Positions 36,220-44,420 of a stretch of 64,000 nucleotides of DNA are shown piece after piece; within the stretch, counting starts at the first letter, position 1; every line of letters begins with the position of its first letter. The stretch is from positions 124,001-188,000 of the forward strand of contig NZ_ANHY01000006.1 of assembly GCF_000315795.1 (NCBI RefSeq), read 5' to 3'. The notes under the pieces were generated by a model. The model was not told the origin of the DNA. It saw nothing but the letters and a program-made list of their open reading frames with translations, and did not search any database. The position numbers were made by a program, and so were the translations under genes. Source of the stretch: Caenispirillum salinarum AK4 (GTDB lineage Bacteria > Pseudomonadota > Alphaproteobacteria > Rhodospirillales > Rhodospirillaceae).

Positions 36220-36263
36220 GGGCGCGCGTCAATGAAAACGCGCGGGGAATTCGTGCGCGAAAC

Positions 36264-37565
36264 CTAGCGCTGATCGAGCTTCAATTCAATGCGTCGATTG
36301 CGCGCCATGGCCTCGGGCGTTTCGCCGTCGGTGATCGGCTGGTGCTCGCCGAAACCCGCCGCCGCCAGACGCTGCGGCGGCACGCCCTGGTCGATCAGGT
36401 ATTCCACCACGGTGGTCGCCCGCGCAGTGGAAAGGTCCCAGTTGTTCTCGAACCGGGCGGTGCGGATGGGCCGGCGGTCGGTGTGGCCGTCCACGCGCAG
36501 GATCCAGTCGATGTCCTCGGGGATTTCGTCGGCGATCTGCGTGATGGCGTCGGCCAGTTTGTTCAACTCGTCCTCGCCGGCCAGGCCCAGGGTGGCGGAG
36601 CCGCTGCCGAACAGGATTTCCGACTGGAAGACGAAGCGGTCGCCCTCAATGCGGATACCCTCGCGGTCGCCCAGGATTTCCCGCAGGCGGCCGAAGAACT
36701 CGGACCGGTAGCGCTGCAGTTCCTGCACCTTGGACGCCAGGGCCTGGTTGAGGCGCCGTCCCAGGTCGGCGATCTGCACCCGCTGTTCCTCGTTGCGCGC
36801 CTCGGCGGCCTCAAGAAGATCGTTGATGCGGGCCAGCTCCTGCTGCAGCCGCTCGATCTGCTGTTCCAGCAGGGCGGCGTGGGCGCGCGCCTCCAGCGAC
36901 AGTTCTTCCTCGCCCACCAGCTTCTGCTCGGTCTCCTCAAGCCTGGCGGCCATCTCCTGCGCCTGGCGGGTCAGATCTTCCTTGAGCGCCTGCAGCGCCT
37001 TGATGTCCTGTTGCAGCAGCGCGATCTGGCGCAACTGGTCCTGGATGCGCTGCTCCGCCTCGGCTTTCTCCTGTTCGGAAAGCTCGGCCCGCTGGCGGGC
37101 GGTAGCGGCCTGCTCCAAGGCCTGCCGGCGCTCCTCTTCCGTCATTCCCAGGCGCTCGCGCAGGGCCGCGGCCTCGTCCTCGGCGGCGGCGACATCGGCC
37201 TGCGCAGCGGTCAACTGGCGGTCCAGGCGGGCGGTTTCCTCGGCGGTCTGGCGCAGGGTGGCCTGAAGGTTCTCGATCTGCGCGTTGGCGTCGGTCAACT
37301 GCGCCGTCAACTGCTCGACGTTCAGGCGCATGTCCTCGTTGGCGGCCCGCTCGATGGCCAGCAGGTCGGTCAGTTCAGACACCCGCCGCGTCAGGCGTTC
37401 AAGGGCCGCCTCGCGGCCCGACAGCATCTGGCCGAGGAAGAACTGTGCCAGCGAAAACACCATCAACACGAAGATGATGATGATGAGCAGCTGAGCCAGG
37501 GCATCGACGAAGCCCGGCCAGTGATCGGTCGTGCGGCGCGTTCTGCGGCGGGAGGAAAGGGCCAT
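36264..37565 (-). CDS. MotB/OmpA-like stator subunit with long coiled coil
   Basis: A 433-residue inner-membrane protein. One N-terminal transmembrane helix (about residues 20-45, LLIIIIFVLMVFSLAQFFLG) is preceded by WPGFVDALA, whose Asp21 is placed like the proton-binding Asp of MotB. A very long coiled coil (about 52-290) rich in Glu, Gln, Ala and Leu follows, then an OmpA domain (ILRVDGHTDRRPI, FENNWDLSTARATTVVEYLI) that binds peptidoglycan. It stands next to a MotA/ExbB-like partner, so together they look like a proton-driven stator. No flagellar genes are near, so a non-flagellar role is likely. Confidence 0.85.
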   Translation of the reverse strand: MALSSRRRTRRTTDHWPGFVDALAQLLIIIIFVLMVFSLAQFFLGQMLSGREAALERLTRRVSELTDLLAIERAANEDMRLNVEQLTAQLTDANAQIENLQATLRQTAEETARLDRQLTAAQADVAAAEDEAAALRERLGMTEEERRQALEQAATARQRAELSEQEKAEAEQRIQDQLRQIALLQQDIKALQALKEDLTRQAQEMAARLEETEQKLVGEEELSLEARAHAALLEQQIERLQQELARINDLLEAAEARNEEQRVQIADLGRRLNQALASKVQELQRYRSEFFGRLREILGDREGIRIEGDRFVFQSEILFGSGSATLGLAGEDELNKLADAITQIADEIPEDIDWILRVDGHTDRRPIRTARFENNWDLSTARATTVVEYLIDQGVPPQRLAAAGFGEHQPITDGETPEAMARNRRIELKLDQR

Positions 37566-37632
37566 GCGGCGTCCTCGGGACCAGGAAACGGGAAGCGGCG
37601 GCCGTCATGCCGGGCCGCCGCGGCTCACGCAT

Positions 37633-38868
37633 TCAGCGGCCGTAGGGCGGGGTTCCGCCTCCGGGGCCGGACAGGCGTTCGTGCTCGGACGATCCGCCGG
37701 ATGACGGGGCGGGCTCCTCGGCCAGGGCCGCGATGGTGCGGGCCAGCAGCTTGATCTCGCTGCGGACTTCCTTGACCGTGTACTCGCGCCCGCGCGCCAG
37801 TTCCTCGCTAAGGCGCTGGACGGCGACGTCGACGTTGCGCAGGTGCCCGCGGCTGGCATCGTCCAGCCCGAAGCCGCCCGAGGCCGTCGCCTCCGCGATC
37901 TTCTGGAGCAGGGGTTTGAGTTCCTGCTGGCTTTCGGCCATGCGCAGCATCAGCGTCTGCTCGGCGCGCATCTGGTCGGTGAGCGTGGTCAGCCGGTCGG
38001 TCAGGTCGCGCAACTGGGTGTTGGCGCCGACTCGTGCCTCTTCCGTGCGCGAGACCGTGTGCTGAAGCTCCTGAAGGCTGTCGGCGGTCTGTTCCAGAAG
38101 GGCCTGGATGTAGGCCGGCACCGAGGCCTCAGCCTCGACGCTGCCGCCGACGCCGCCGGCGGAGACGCGAGTGACGCCGGACAGCCAGTCCTCCAGTTCG
38201 TTGTAGAAGGCGTTCTGGGCCTGGTTGGCCTGCAGGTCGACGAAGCCCAGGATCAGCGATCCGCCCAGGCCGAACAGCGAGGAACTGAACGAGGTGCCCA
38301 TGCCCTCGAGCGGCTGTTCCAGGCCCTGCTTGAGGTTGTCGAACACCGTCTGCATGTCCGCGCCGGCGCCGAGCGAGAGCTGGCCGATGACGTCACCGAC
38401 ACTGCCGATGGTCTGCATCAGGCCCCAGAAGGTGCCCAGCAGGCCGAGGAAGATGGACAGGCCGATGAAATAGCGGCTGATCTCGCGGCTTTCGTCCAGG
38501 CGCGATGCGATGCCGTCCAGCAGCGAACGCATGGCCGGGGCCGACAGCGTGAAGCGGCCGCCGCGCTGCTTGCTCTGCCCCAGCATGGTCGCCATGGGCG
38601 CCAGCAGGCGCGGTGCGGTGTCGGTGCTGACGGAGGCGCGGTCGGGGTGCTGGCGGAAGTCGTCGATCCACCGGGCCTCGGGGCCGAGCATGGCGACCTG
38701 CCGGATGTTCAGGCCGATGCCGATCAGCAGCACGCCCAGGATCAGGCCATTGAGCGCCGGATTGGCCATGAAGGCGTCGAGCAGCGGTTGGAACAGCAGC
38801 CCCGCGACGATCAGCACGGCAATGAGGAATACGGCGATGCGGACCAGGAAGCGTCTGGGTCGGATCAT
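37633..38868 (-). CDS. MotA/TolQ/ExbB-like proton channel subunit with coiled-coil tail
   Basis: A 411-residue membrane protein. Four likely helices are at about 7-30, 40-58, 134-155 and 193-212. The pair FIGLSIFLGLLGTFWGLMQT and FSSSLFGLGGSLILGFVDLQ is the MotA/TolQ/ExbB signature. The C-terminal half is a cytosolic coiled coil with regular Leu/Gln/Glu heptads, followed by a disordered tail. It precedes the MotB/OmpA-like gene in the same direction with a gap of about 70 bases. Such pairs are found in several alphaproteobacteria and resemble ZorA/ZorB in domain order, but no zorC, zorD or zorE is nearby. Confidence 0.83.
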   Translation of the reverse strand: MIRPRRFLVRIAVFLIAVLIVAGLLFQPLLDAFMANPALNGLILGVLLIGIGLNIRQVAMLGPEARWIDDFRQHPDRASVSTDTAPRLLAPMATMLGQSKQRGGRFTLSAPAMRSLLDGIASRLDESREISRYFIGLSIFLGLLGTFWGLMQTIGSVGDVIGQLSLGAGADMQTVFDNLKQGLEQPLEGMGTSFSSSLFGLGGSLILGFVDLQANQAQNAFYNELEDWLSGVTRVSAGGVGGSVEAEASVPAYIQALLEQTADSLQELQHTVSRTEEARVGANTQLRDLTDRLTTLTDQMRAEQTLMLRMAESQQELKPLLQKIAEATASGGFGLDDASRGHLRNVDVAVQRLSEELARGREYTVKEVRSEIKLLARTIAALAEEPAPSSGGSSEHERLSGPGGGTPPYGR

Positions 38869-38944
38869 GAATCAACCTTCCTTCGGCGGGCCGGTCGAGC
38901 GGCGCCCGCTTTGAGGCGGCGGGATGGGGTGGGCCGGGGCACCA

Positions 38945-40000
38945 TCAGCGCTCCAGCACGATGACGTCGACGCGGTCCAGCGACCCGTCGGTGGCGGTGC
39001 TGCCCAGCGCCCGCACCTCGATGCGGGTGGAGCTGATGCCGGCGTCCACCAGCCGCGACCGCACCGCCAGCGCGCGCGACAACGACAGCCGGCGGCTGCG
39101 GCTTTCCTCCGCCTCCGTGCCGGGGGCGTAGGCGTTCAGGCGCAGGCGCAGCGACTGGTCGCGGTCCAGCCGGGCCGCCAGGGCCTCCAGCGAGTCCGCG
39201 GCATCGTCGGGCGGTTCGGCCACATTGGGCGCGAAAGCGACGGTCAGCCGGTCGCCATCGCTCTCGACGTCGGCGGGCAGGGCGGCCTGCTGTTCGCGTG
39301 CCGGAGCGGACTCCGGCTCTGGCGGCGCGGAAGCCTGCTGCACCGCTGCCTCATCCTGCGCCGGCTTGGCCGTCGGCTGCGGCGCCTCGTCGGCGGATCG
39401 GGCCGATTGGACAGGCGGCAGGTCTGGCAGCGGCGGGGGAGCAGGCACAGCCGCTGCGGTTTGTTCGGCCGCCTCGGGTGCATCGGGCTTGGTTGGTCCG
39501 GGCTCCGGTGCCGGTGCGGCGCCGGGCGCGTCGGGCTTGGCTTCGGGCCGCGCCGGCGGCGCCTCGGCCACGGCAGGCGCGGTTGGCTTGGCGGGGGCCG
39601 GGGCGGGCGCGGCGGCGGCCGGTGTCGCCGGCTTTTCCTGCGGCGGCGGCGCGGCGCGCTGCGCCTTGGGTTCGGGTTTCGGCGCCGGCGGCGTCTTGGG
39701 CGCAACCGGCTCGGGCTCGATATCCGGTTGCGGAGCAGGCTGCGGCGCCGGTGCAGGAGCAGCCGGGGCCGGAGCCGGAGCCGGCGCGCGGCGCGGGGTC
39801 AGGCTTTTCGGCTCCGGCCGCGGCGGCTCGACCAGCAGGCGAGAACGCGGCGCGGTGGGGTCGGGAAAGACCGCGCCGCCGCCGATCACCGGGCGATCCA
39901 CATATGGACTGTCGGCCGATACGGCGGGCACGGGTGCCAAGGGCAGCACCAGCGCGGCCACTCCGGCGGCCAGCAGGCAACGGCGACGCGTTCGGGTCAT
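38945..40000 (-). CDS. Exported Pro/Ala-rich protein with OmpA-like C-terminal domain
   Basis: A 351-residue envelope protein. The Sec signal LLAAGVAALVLPLAPVPAVSA is followed by about 180 residues of Pro/Ala/Glu-rich low-complexity linker. A C-terminal domain of about 100 residues has RLRLNAYAPGTEAEESRSRR and LSLSRALAVRSRLVDAGIS, which resemble OmpA-like peptidoglycan-binding helices, ending RVDVIVLER. It is downstream of suhB and upstream of the ExbB/MotA-like gene on the same strand. An envelope-spanning role linked to that pair is possible but only inferred from position. The start at 40000 was taken because it gives the signal peptide. Confidence 0.75.
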   Translation of the reverse strand: MTRTRRRCLLAAGVAALVLPLAPVPAVSADSPYVDRPVIGGGAVFPDPTAPRSRLLVEPPRPEPKSLTPRRAPAPAPAPAAPAPAPQPAPQPDIEPEPVAPKTPPAPKPEPKAQRAAPPPQEKPATPAAAAPAPAPAKPTAPAVAEAPPARPEAKPDAPGAAPAPEPGPTKPDAPEAAEQTAAAVPAPPPLPDLPPVQSARSADEAPQPTAKPAQDEAAVQQASAPPEPESAPAREQQAALPADVESDGDRLTVAFAPNVAEPPDDAADSLEALAARLDRDQSLRLRLNAYAPGTEAEESRSRRLSLSRALAVRSRLVDAGISSTRIEVRALGSTATDGSLDRVDVIVLER

Positions 40001-40132
40001 GGACGGGCGGGAGCCTCCGCGCTGTGACACAGGCACACCCCGAAGGCGCTACACCTTCAGGGTGTTCCAGTATGTGTATATATCACCGCACCGTTCAGGG
40101 GCAACGGCCGAGCGCCGATTTCCCGAGAACGA

Positions 40133-40933
40133 TCAAGCGTTTGCCTTGCGCAGCATGTCGCGCAGCGGCGTAATCAGCTTCTCGTTGGCGGCCACCAGGT
40201 TGCCGCTGAACAGCGGGTTGGCCTTGCCGTTCAGATCCTCGACAAAGCCGCCGGCCTCCTTGATGAGAAGGATGCCCGCCGCCACGTCCCACGGCTTCAG
40301 GCCGTGCTCCCAGAAGCCGTCGTAGCGTCCGGCGGCGACATAGGCCAAGTCCAGCGAGGCCGCGCCGAAGCGCCGAACGCCGGCTGTCGAGGTCATGACG
40401 TGCGCCAGTTCCCGCAGATAGGCGCCATGCTCGCCGCGCCCAAGGTGCGGGATGCCGGTGCCGATGACCGCCTGGTCCAGCCGCTGCCGGCCGGCGACAC
40501 GCAGGCGGCGGTCGTTGTGGAAGGCGCCGGCACCCTTTTCGCCCCAGAACAGGTCGTCGGTCACCGGATTGTAGATGACGCCGGCGATGACCTCGCCGGC
40601 GCGCTCCAGCCCGATGGAAATCGCGAAGTGGGGAATGCCGTGGACGAAGTTCGTGGTGCCGTCGATGGGATCGACGATCCAGCGGTGGTCGCTGAACTCG
40701 TCGGGCTTCTGCTCGCCGGTTTCCTCGCCCAGGAAGCCCCAGCCGGGGCGCGCCTTGGTGAGTTCGGCCTTGAGCAGTTTTTCGGCCTTGACGTCGGCGG
40801 CGGTCACGAAGTCGCTGGGGCCCTTGACGGACACCTGCAACTGTTCGACCTCGCCGAAGTCGCGAGCCATGGCGCGGCCGGCCTTTTTGGCGGCGTTGAC
40901 CATGACGTTGAGATTTGCGCTGCGAAGAGCCAT
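40133..40933 (-). CDS. suhB: Inositol-1-monophosphatase SuhB-type
   Basis: Magnesium-dependent phosphatase of the IMPase family, and in enterics also a partner of transcription antitermination complexes. The 266-residue protein has GEETGEQK, then the metal-site motif IVDPIDGTTNFVHGIPHFAI, and the C-terminal KPWDVAAGILLIKEAGGFVED. The match to SuhB is closer than that of the gene at 1542-2345. It starts directly at the end of the leftward efp gene with a 14-base gap, so efp-suhB are probably one transcript; this order is seen in other alphaproteobacteria. Confidence 0.92.
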   Translation of the reverse strand: MALRSANLNVMVNAAKKAGRAMARDFGEVEQLQVSVKGPSDFVTAADVKAEKLLKAELTKARPGWGFLGEETGEQKPDEFSDHRWIVDPIDGTTNFVHGIPHFAISIGLERAGEVIAGVIYNPVTDDLFWGEKGAGAFHNDRRLRVAGRQRLDQAVIGTGIPHLGRGEHGAYLRELAHVMTSTAGVRRFGAASLDLAYVAAGRYDGFWEHGLKPWDVAAGILLIKEAGGFVEDLNGKANPLFSGNLVAANEKLITPLRDMLRKANA

Positions 40934-40947
40934 GCCGTGTCTACGCC

Positions 40948-41514
40948 TCAGCCCTTGTAGCGTTCGACGTAGGAGGTGTCCTCGGTGTTGACCACGATCC
41001 TGGTGCCGGCTTCGATGAACGGCGGGATCATGACCTTGAGGCCGTTCTCCAGGATGCCCGGCTTGTACGAGCTGGACTGGGTCTGGCCCTTCACCACGGC
41101 GTCGGCCTCCACGACCTCCAGCACCACGGTCTGCGGCAGGTTCACGGACACCGGCTTGCCTTCGATGGTGTCGACGGTGACGTCCATGCCGTCCTGCAGG
41201 AAGGCGCCCTTTTCACCCACCGCGTCCTCGGGCAGGTTGAACTGGTCGAAGGTTTCCTTGTCCATGAAATGGAAACCCGCGTCGTCCTTGAACAGGTAGG
41301 TGCAGTCGATCTGGCGGACGTCCAGCTTTTCCACGCTGTCGGCGGTGCGCCAGCGCTCGTTGGTCTTGGTACCGGTCTCGACGTCGCGCATTTCGACGGC
41401 GATGAAGGCGTTACCCTTGCCCGGCTGGATGAGCTGGATCTTGGTAACGGCCCACTGCTTGCCCTGGTGCTCGAGAACGTTCCCGGGGCGAATCGTATTG
41501 GCCTGGATCTTCAT
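40948..41514 (-). CDS. efp: Elongation factor P
   Basis: Rescues ribosomes stalled at polyproline stretches. The 188-residue protein has three beta domains and begins MKIQANTIRPGNVLEHQGKQ. The modified lysine is Lys33 in IQPGKGNAF, at the tip of domain I. This PGKG form is the one lysylated by EpmA, whose gene is divergent next door. The signature near the C-terminus, KPGILENGLKVMIPPFIEAG then TRIVVNTEDTSYVERYKG, is complete. suhB follows closely on the same strand. Confidence 0.96.
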   Translation of the reverse strand: MKIQANTIRPGNVLEHQGKQWAVTKIQLIQPGKGNAFIAVEMRDVETGTKTNERWRTADSVEKLDVRQIDCTYLFKDDAGFHFMDKETFDQFNLPEDAVGEKGAFLQDGMDVTVDTIEGKPVSVNLPQTVVLEVVEADAVVKGQTQSSSYKPGILENGLKVMIPPFIEAGTRIVVNTEDTSYVERYKG

Positions 41515-41644
41515 GGGAAGTCACCCAACGGATGAGAATGGTTGATTTGTGGGGTTGCCGGGTTCTATCAGGTTGCCCGACCCTTGGCAACCACGGCCCA
41601 AGGCGCCGCTCGGCGCCTTCGAAAGCCCTTGAGAGACGCCGCCC

Positions 41645-42679
41645 ATGACCCGCTCCCCCTCCGGCCGCCGCTGGTGGCATCCCGACGCCCTGGCGGATCG
41701 TCTGCCGCACTTGCGCACCCGTGCCCGGGTCGTCGCCACCCTGCGGCGCTATTTCGACAGCCACGGCTTTCTCGAGGTGGAGACGCCGGCGCTGCAGGTG
41801 AGCCCGGGGCTGGAGCCGCACTTGAAGGCTTTCGAGACCACGCTGCATGACGCGCTGGGCGGTCCCGACGCACGGCTCTACCTGCACACCAGCCCCGAGT
41901 TCGCCATGAAGAAGCTTCTGGCGGGCGGGCTGCCGCGCATCTACCAGATGGCGAAGGTGTGGCGGAACGAGAACCGTTCGCCCACTCACAGCCCGGAATT
42001 CACCATGGTGGAATGGTACCGGGCCGGGGAGGGGCTTTCGGCCCTGATGGACGATTGCGACCGCATCCTGTGGGAAACCGGCGTCTCGCCGCGGCCCGCC
42101 GAGCGCCTGTCGGTGGAGGATGCCTTCATCCGCTGGTGCGGTTTCAGCGTGCTGGACACGATCGCCGATCCCGAGGCCCTGGACCCCGACCCCTCGGCCA
42201 TCAAGGCGCAGGCTGCCCGGCTCGGCCATGACGCGCGGGAGGGGGACCGCTGGGACGACGTCTTTTTCCGCCTGCTGCTGGAGCACATCGAGCCCCACCT
42301 GGGCACCGAGGGGCGGCCCGCGATCCTGCACAGCTATCCCGCCTGCATGGCCGCCCTGTCGCGCCGCAACCCGGACGACCGGCGCGTCGCGGAACGCTTC
42401 GAGCTGTACGTCAACGGCCTTGAACTGGCCAACGCCTTCGCCGAACTCACCGACCTGGCGGAGCAGCGGAAGCGCTTCGAGCACGACATGGACCTGAAGG
42501 AGGCGCTTTACGGCGAGCGCTACCCGCTGGACGAGGACTTCCTGGCGGCCCTGGAATACGGCCTGCCGGACTGCACGGGCATCGCACTTGGGCTGGACCG
42601 GCTGGTGATGCTGGCGGCGGGTGCGGACGACATCGCCGACGTGCTGTGGGCACCGGTGGAGACCGGATCAAGCGGCTGA
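41645..42679 (+). CDS. epmA: EF-P lysine lysyltransferase EpmA (GenX/PoxA)
   Basis: Truncated class II lysyl-tRNA synthetase-like enzyme that attaches beta-lysine to EF-P instead of charging tRNA. The 344-residue protein has no N-terminal anticodon domain. Class II motifs are RYFDSHGFLEVETPALQVSP, MAKVWRNENRSPTHSPEFTM with the motif 2 Arg, and the motif 3 region CTGIALGLDRLVMLAAG. Divergence from efp across a 130-base gap supports the assignment. EpmB, the lysine 2,3-aminomutase that makes the preferred substrate, is not next to it, since the catalase gene follows. Confidence 0.95.
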   Translation: MTRSPSGRRWWHPDALADRLPHLRTRARVVATLRRYFDSHGFLEVETPALQVSPGLEPHLKAFETTLHDALGGPDARLYLHTSPEFAMKKLLAGGLPRIYQMAKVWRNENRSPTHSPEFTMVEWYRAGEGLSALMDDCDRILWETGVSPRPAERLSVEDAFIRWCGFSVLDTIADPEALDPDPSAIKAQAARLGHDAREGDRWDDVFFRLLLEHIEPHLGTEGRPAILHSYPACMAALSRRNPDDRRVAERFELYVNGLELANAFAELTDLAEQRKRFEHDMDLKEALYGERYPLDEDFLAALEYGLPDCTGIALGLDRLVMLAAGADDIADVLWAPVETGSSG

Positions 42680-42802
42680 ACCGATCAAAAAGCCGCTTTC
42701 TTTCAATGAACCTGCAAGCGGCGGATCATCGTTATCCTTTCGCGTAGGGGGCTGGCGCTTCGGCATCCGCTTTCCGTCTCCTCCCGGCGAAAGGGAAACC
42801 GA

Positions 42803-44317
42803 ATGGCCGAACGTCCGAAACTGACCACCACGGCAGGCGCGCCTGTGGGCGACAACCAGCACGCCTTGACGGCCGGGCCGCGCGGCCCGCTGCTCCTGCA
42901 GGATTACCAGCTTGTCGAAAAGCTGGCCCACCAGAACCGCGAGCGCATTCCCGAGCGCGTGGTCCACGCCAAGGGCTGGGGCGCCTTCGGCACGTTCACG
43001 GTGACCAACGACATCAGCAAGTACACCAACGCCCGGATCTTTTCCGAGGTCGGCAAGAAGACCGACCTGCTGGCGCGCTTCTCCACGGTGGCCGGCGAGC
43101 AGGGCGCGGCCGACGCCGAGCGCGACGTGCGCGGCTTTTCGGTGAAGTTCTACACGGAAGAGGGCAACTGGGACCTGGTGGGCAACAACACGCCCATCTT
43201 CTTCGTGCGCGATCCCTACAAGTTCCCGGACTTCATCCGCACCCAGAAGCGCCACCCGCGGACCAATCTTCGCAGCCCGACGGCGCAGTGGGACTTCTGG
43301 TCGCTGTGCCCCGAAAGCATCCACCAGATCACCATCCTGATGTCCGACCGTGGCCTGCCGCAGGGCCCGCAGTACATGAACGGCTACGGCAGCCACACCT
43401 TCAGCTTCTGGAATGATGCCGGGGAGCGGTACTGGGTGAAGTTCCACTTCAAGACCCGGCAGGGCCACAAGCACTACACCAACGCGGAAGCTCAGGACCT
43501 GATCGGCAAGACCCGCGAGAGCTATCAGGAGGAACTCTACGGCGCGATCGACCGCGGCGACTATCCCAAGTGGACGCTTTACGTCCAGGTCATGCCCGAA
43601 GAAGAGGCGGAGAACACGCCGTACAACCCCTTCGACCTCACAAAGGTCTGGCCGCACAAGGACTACCCGCTGATCGAAGTCGGCGAAATGGAGCTGAATC
43701 GCAACCCAGACAACTACTTCGCCGAGATCGAGCAGGCGGCCTTCAGCCCGTCGAACGTGGTGCGCGGCATCAGCTTTTCACCGGACAAGATGCTGCAGGC
43801 GCGCATCTTCTCCTATGCCGACGCCCACCGGTATCGCCTGGGCGGCCACTATGAGGCCCTGCCGGTCAACCAGCCCAAGTGCCCGGTGGCCCACTACCAC
43901 AAGGACGGCCTGCTGCGGTTCTTCGCCGACAACAATCCGCCGGACGCCTACTACGAGCCCAACTCCTTCGGCGGCCCGGCGGAAGACCCCAAGTACCTGG
44001 AGCCGCCGCTGCGCATTTCGGGCGATGCGCGGCGCTACGTCCAGCACGAACTGGAAGATGACTTCAGCCAGGCCCGTGCCCTGTTCGAGATGTTCGACGA
44101 CGGCCAGAAACAGCGTCTTTTCAACAACGTCGCCGAAGCCATTCACGGCGTCCCTGAAGAAATCTTCGAGCGTCAGATGAACCACTTCGAGGCCGTCAGC
44201 CCCGACTACGCCAAGGGCGTGCGCGCGGCCGTGGAGGCGCTGCCGGCAAAGGACGAGAAAATGAAGACCCAGATGGACATGGACCGCATGGCCGTCCACC
44301 CCAAGCAGGGCGGCTGA
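42803..44317 (+). CDS. katA: Monofunctional haem catalase
   Basis: Converts hydrogen peroxide to water and oxygen. The 504-residue small-subunit catalase has the essential distal His in [15 protein letters not shown], Asn in [18 protein letters not shown], and the proximal haem Tyr in [31 protein letters not shown] is typical of the clade with NADPH binding. No signal peptide is seen, so it is cytosolic. The gene is monocistronic and closed by a terminator. In a diazotroph it would help protect oxygen-sensitive enzymes, but there is no evidence of a direct link here. Confidence 0.96.
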   Translation: MAERPKLTTTAGAPVGDNQHALTAGPRGPLLLQDYQLVEKLAHQNRERIPERVVHAKGWGAFGTFTVTNDISKYTNARIFSEVGKKTDLLARFSTVAGEQGAADAERDVRGFSVKFYTEEGNWDLVGNNTPIFFVRDPYKFPDFIRTQKRHPRTNLRSPTAQWDFWSLCPESIHQITILMSDRGLPQGPQYMNGYGSHTFSFWNDAGERYWVKFHFKTRQGHKHYTNAEAQDLIGKTRESYQEELYGAIDRGDYPKWTLYVQVMPEEEAENTPYNPFDLTKVWPHKDYPLIEVGEMELNRNPDNYFAEIEQAAFSPSNVVRGISFSPDKMLQARIFSYADAHRYRLGGHYEALPVNQPKCPVAHYHKDGLLRFFADNNPPDAYYEPNSFGGPAEDPKYLEPPLRISGDARRYVQHELEDDFSQARALFEMFDDGQKQRLFNNVAEAIHGVPEEIFERQMNHFEAVSPDYAKGVRAAVEALPAKDEKMKTQMDMDRMAVHPKQGG

Positions 44318-44345
44318 GGCTCCGCCCAACGGCGCGACGATAAAG

Positions 44346-44381
44346 ACCCCGCCGAGGCGCTGCGACCTGCCTCGGCGGGGT
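44346..44381. terminator. Rho-independent terminator, bidirectional
   Basis: Hairpin arms accccgccgaggc (44346-44358) and gcctcggcggggt (44369-44381) between convergent katA and the class III transaminase gene. Confidence 0.85.
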
Positions 44382-44420
44382 TTCCTGGTGCCCGATCCCC
44401 TTCGGACGGGAATGTCGGGA

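Noticed and set aside
36264-38868. Zorya antiphage system
   Set aside because: The stator-like pair resembles ZorA/ZorB in architecture, but no ZorC, ZorD or ZorE gene is adjacent, so a defence system is not claimed.
40036-40064. Hairpin between suhB and the OmpA-like gene as a terminator
   Set aside because: The stem caccccgaagg/ccttcagggtg has a mismatch, and there is no T run after it on either strand.
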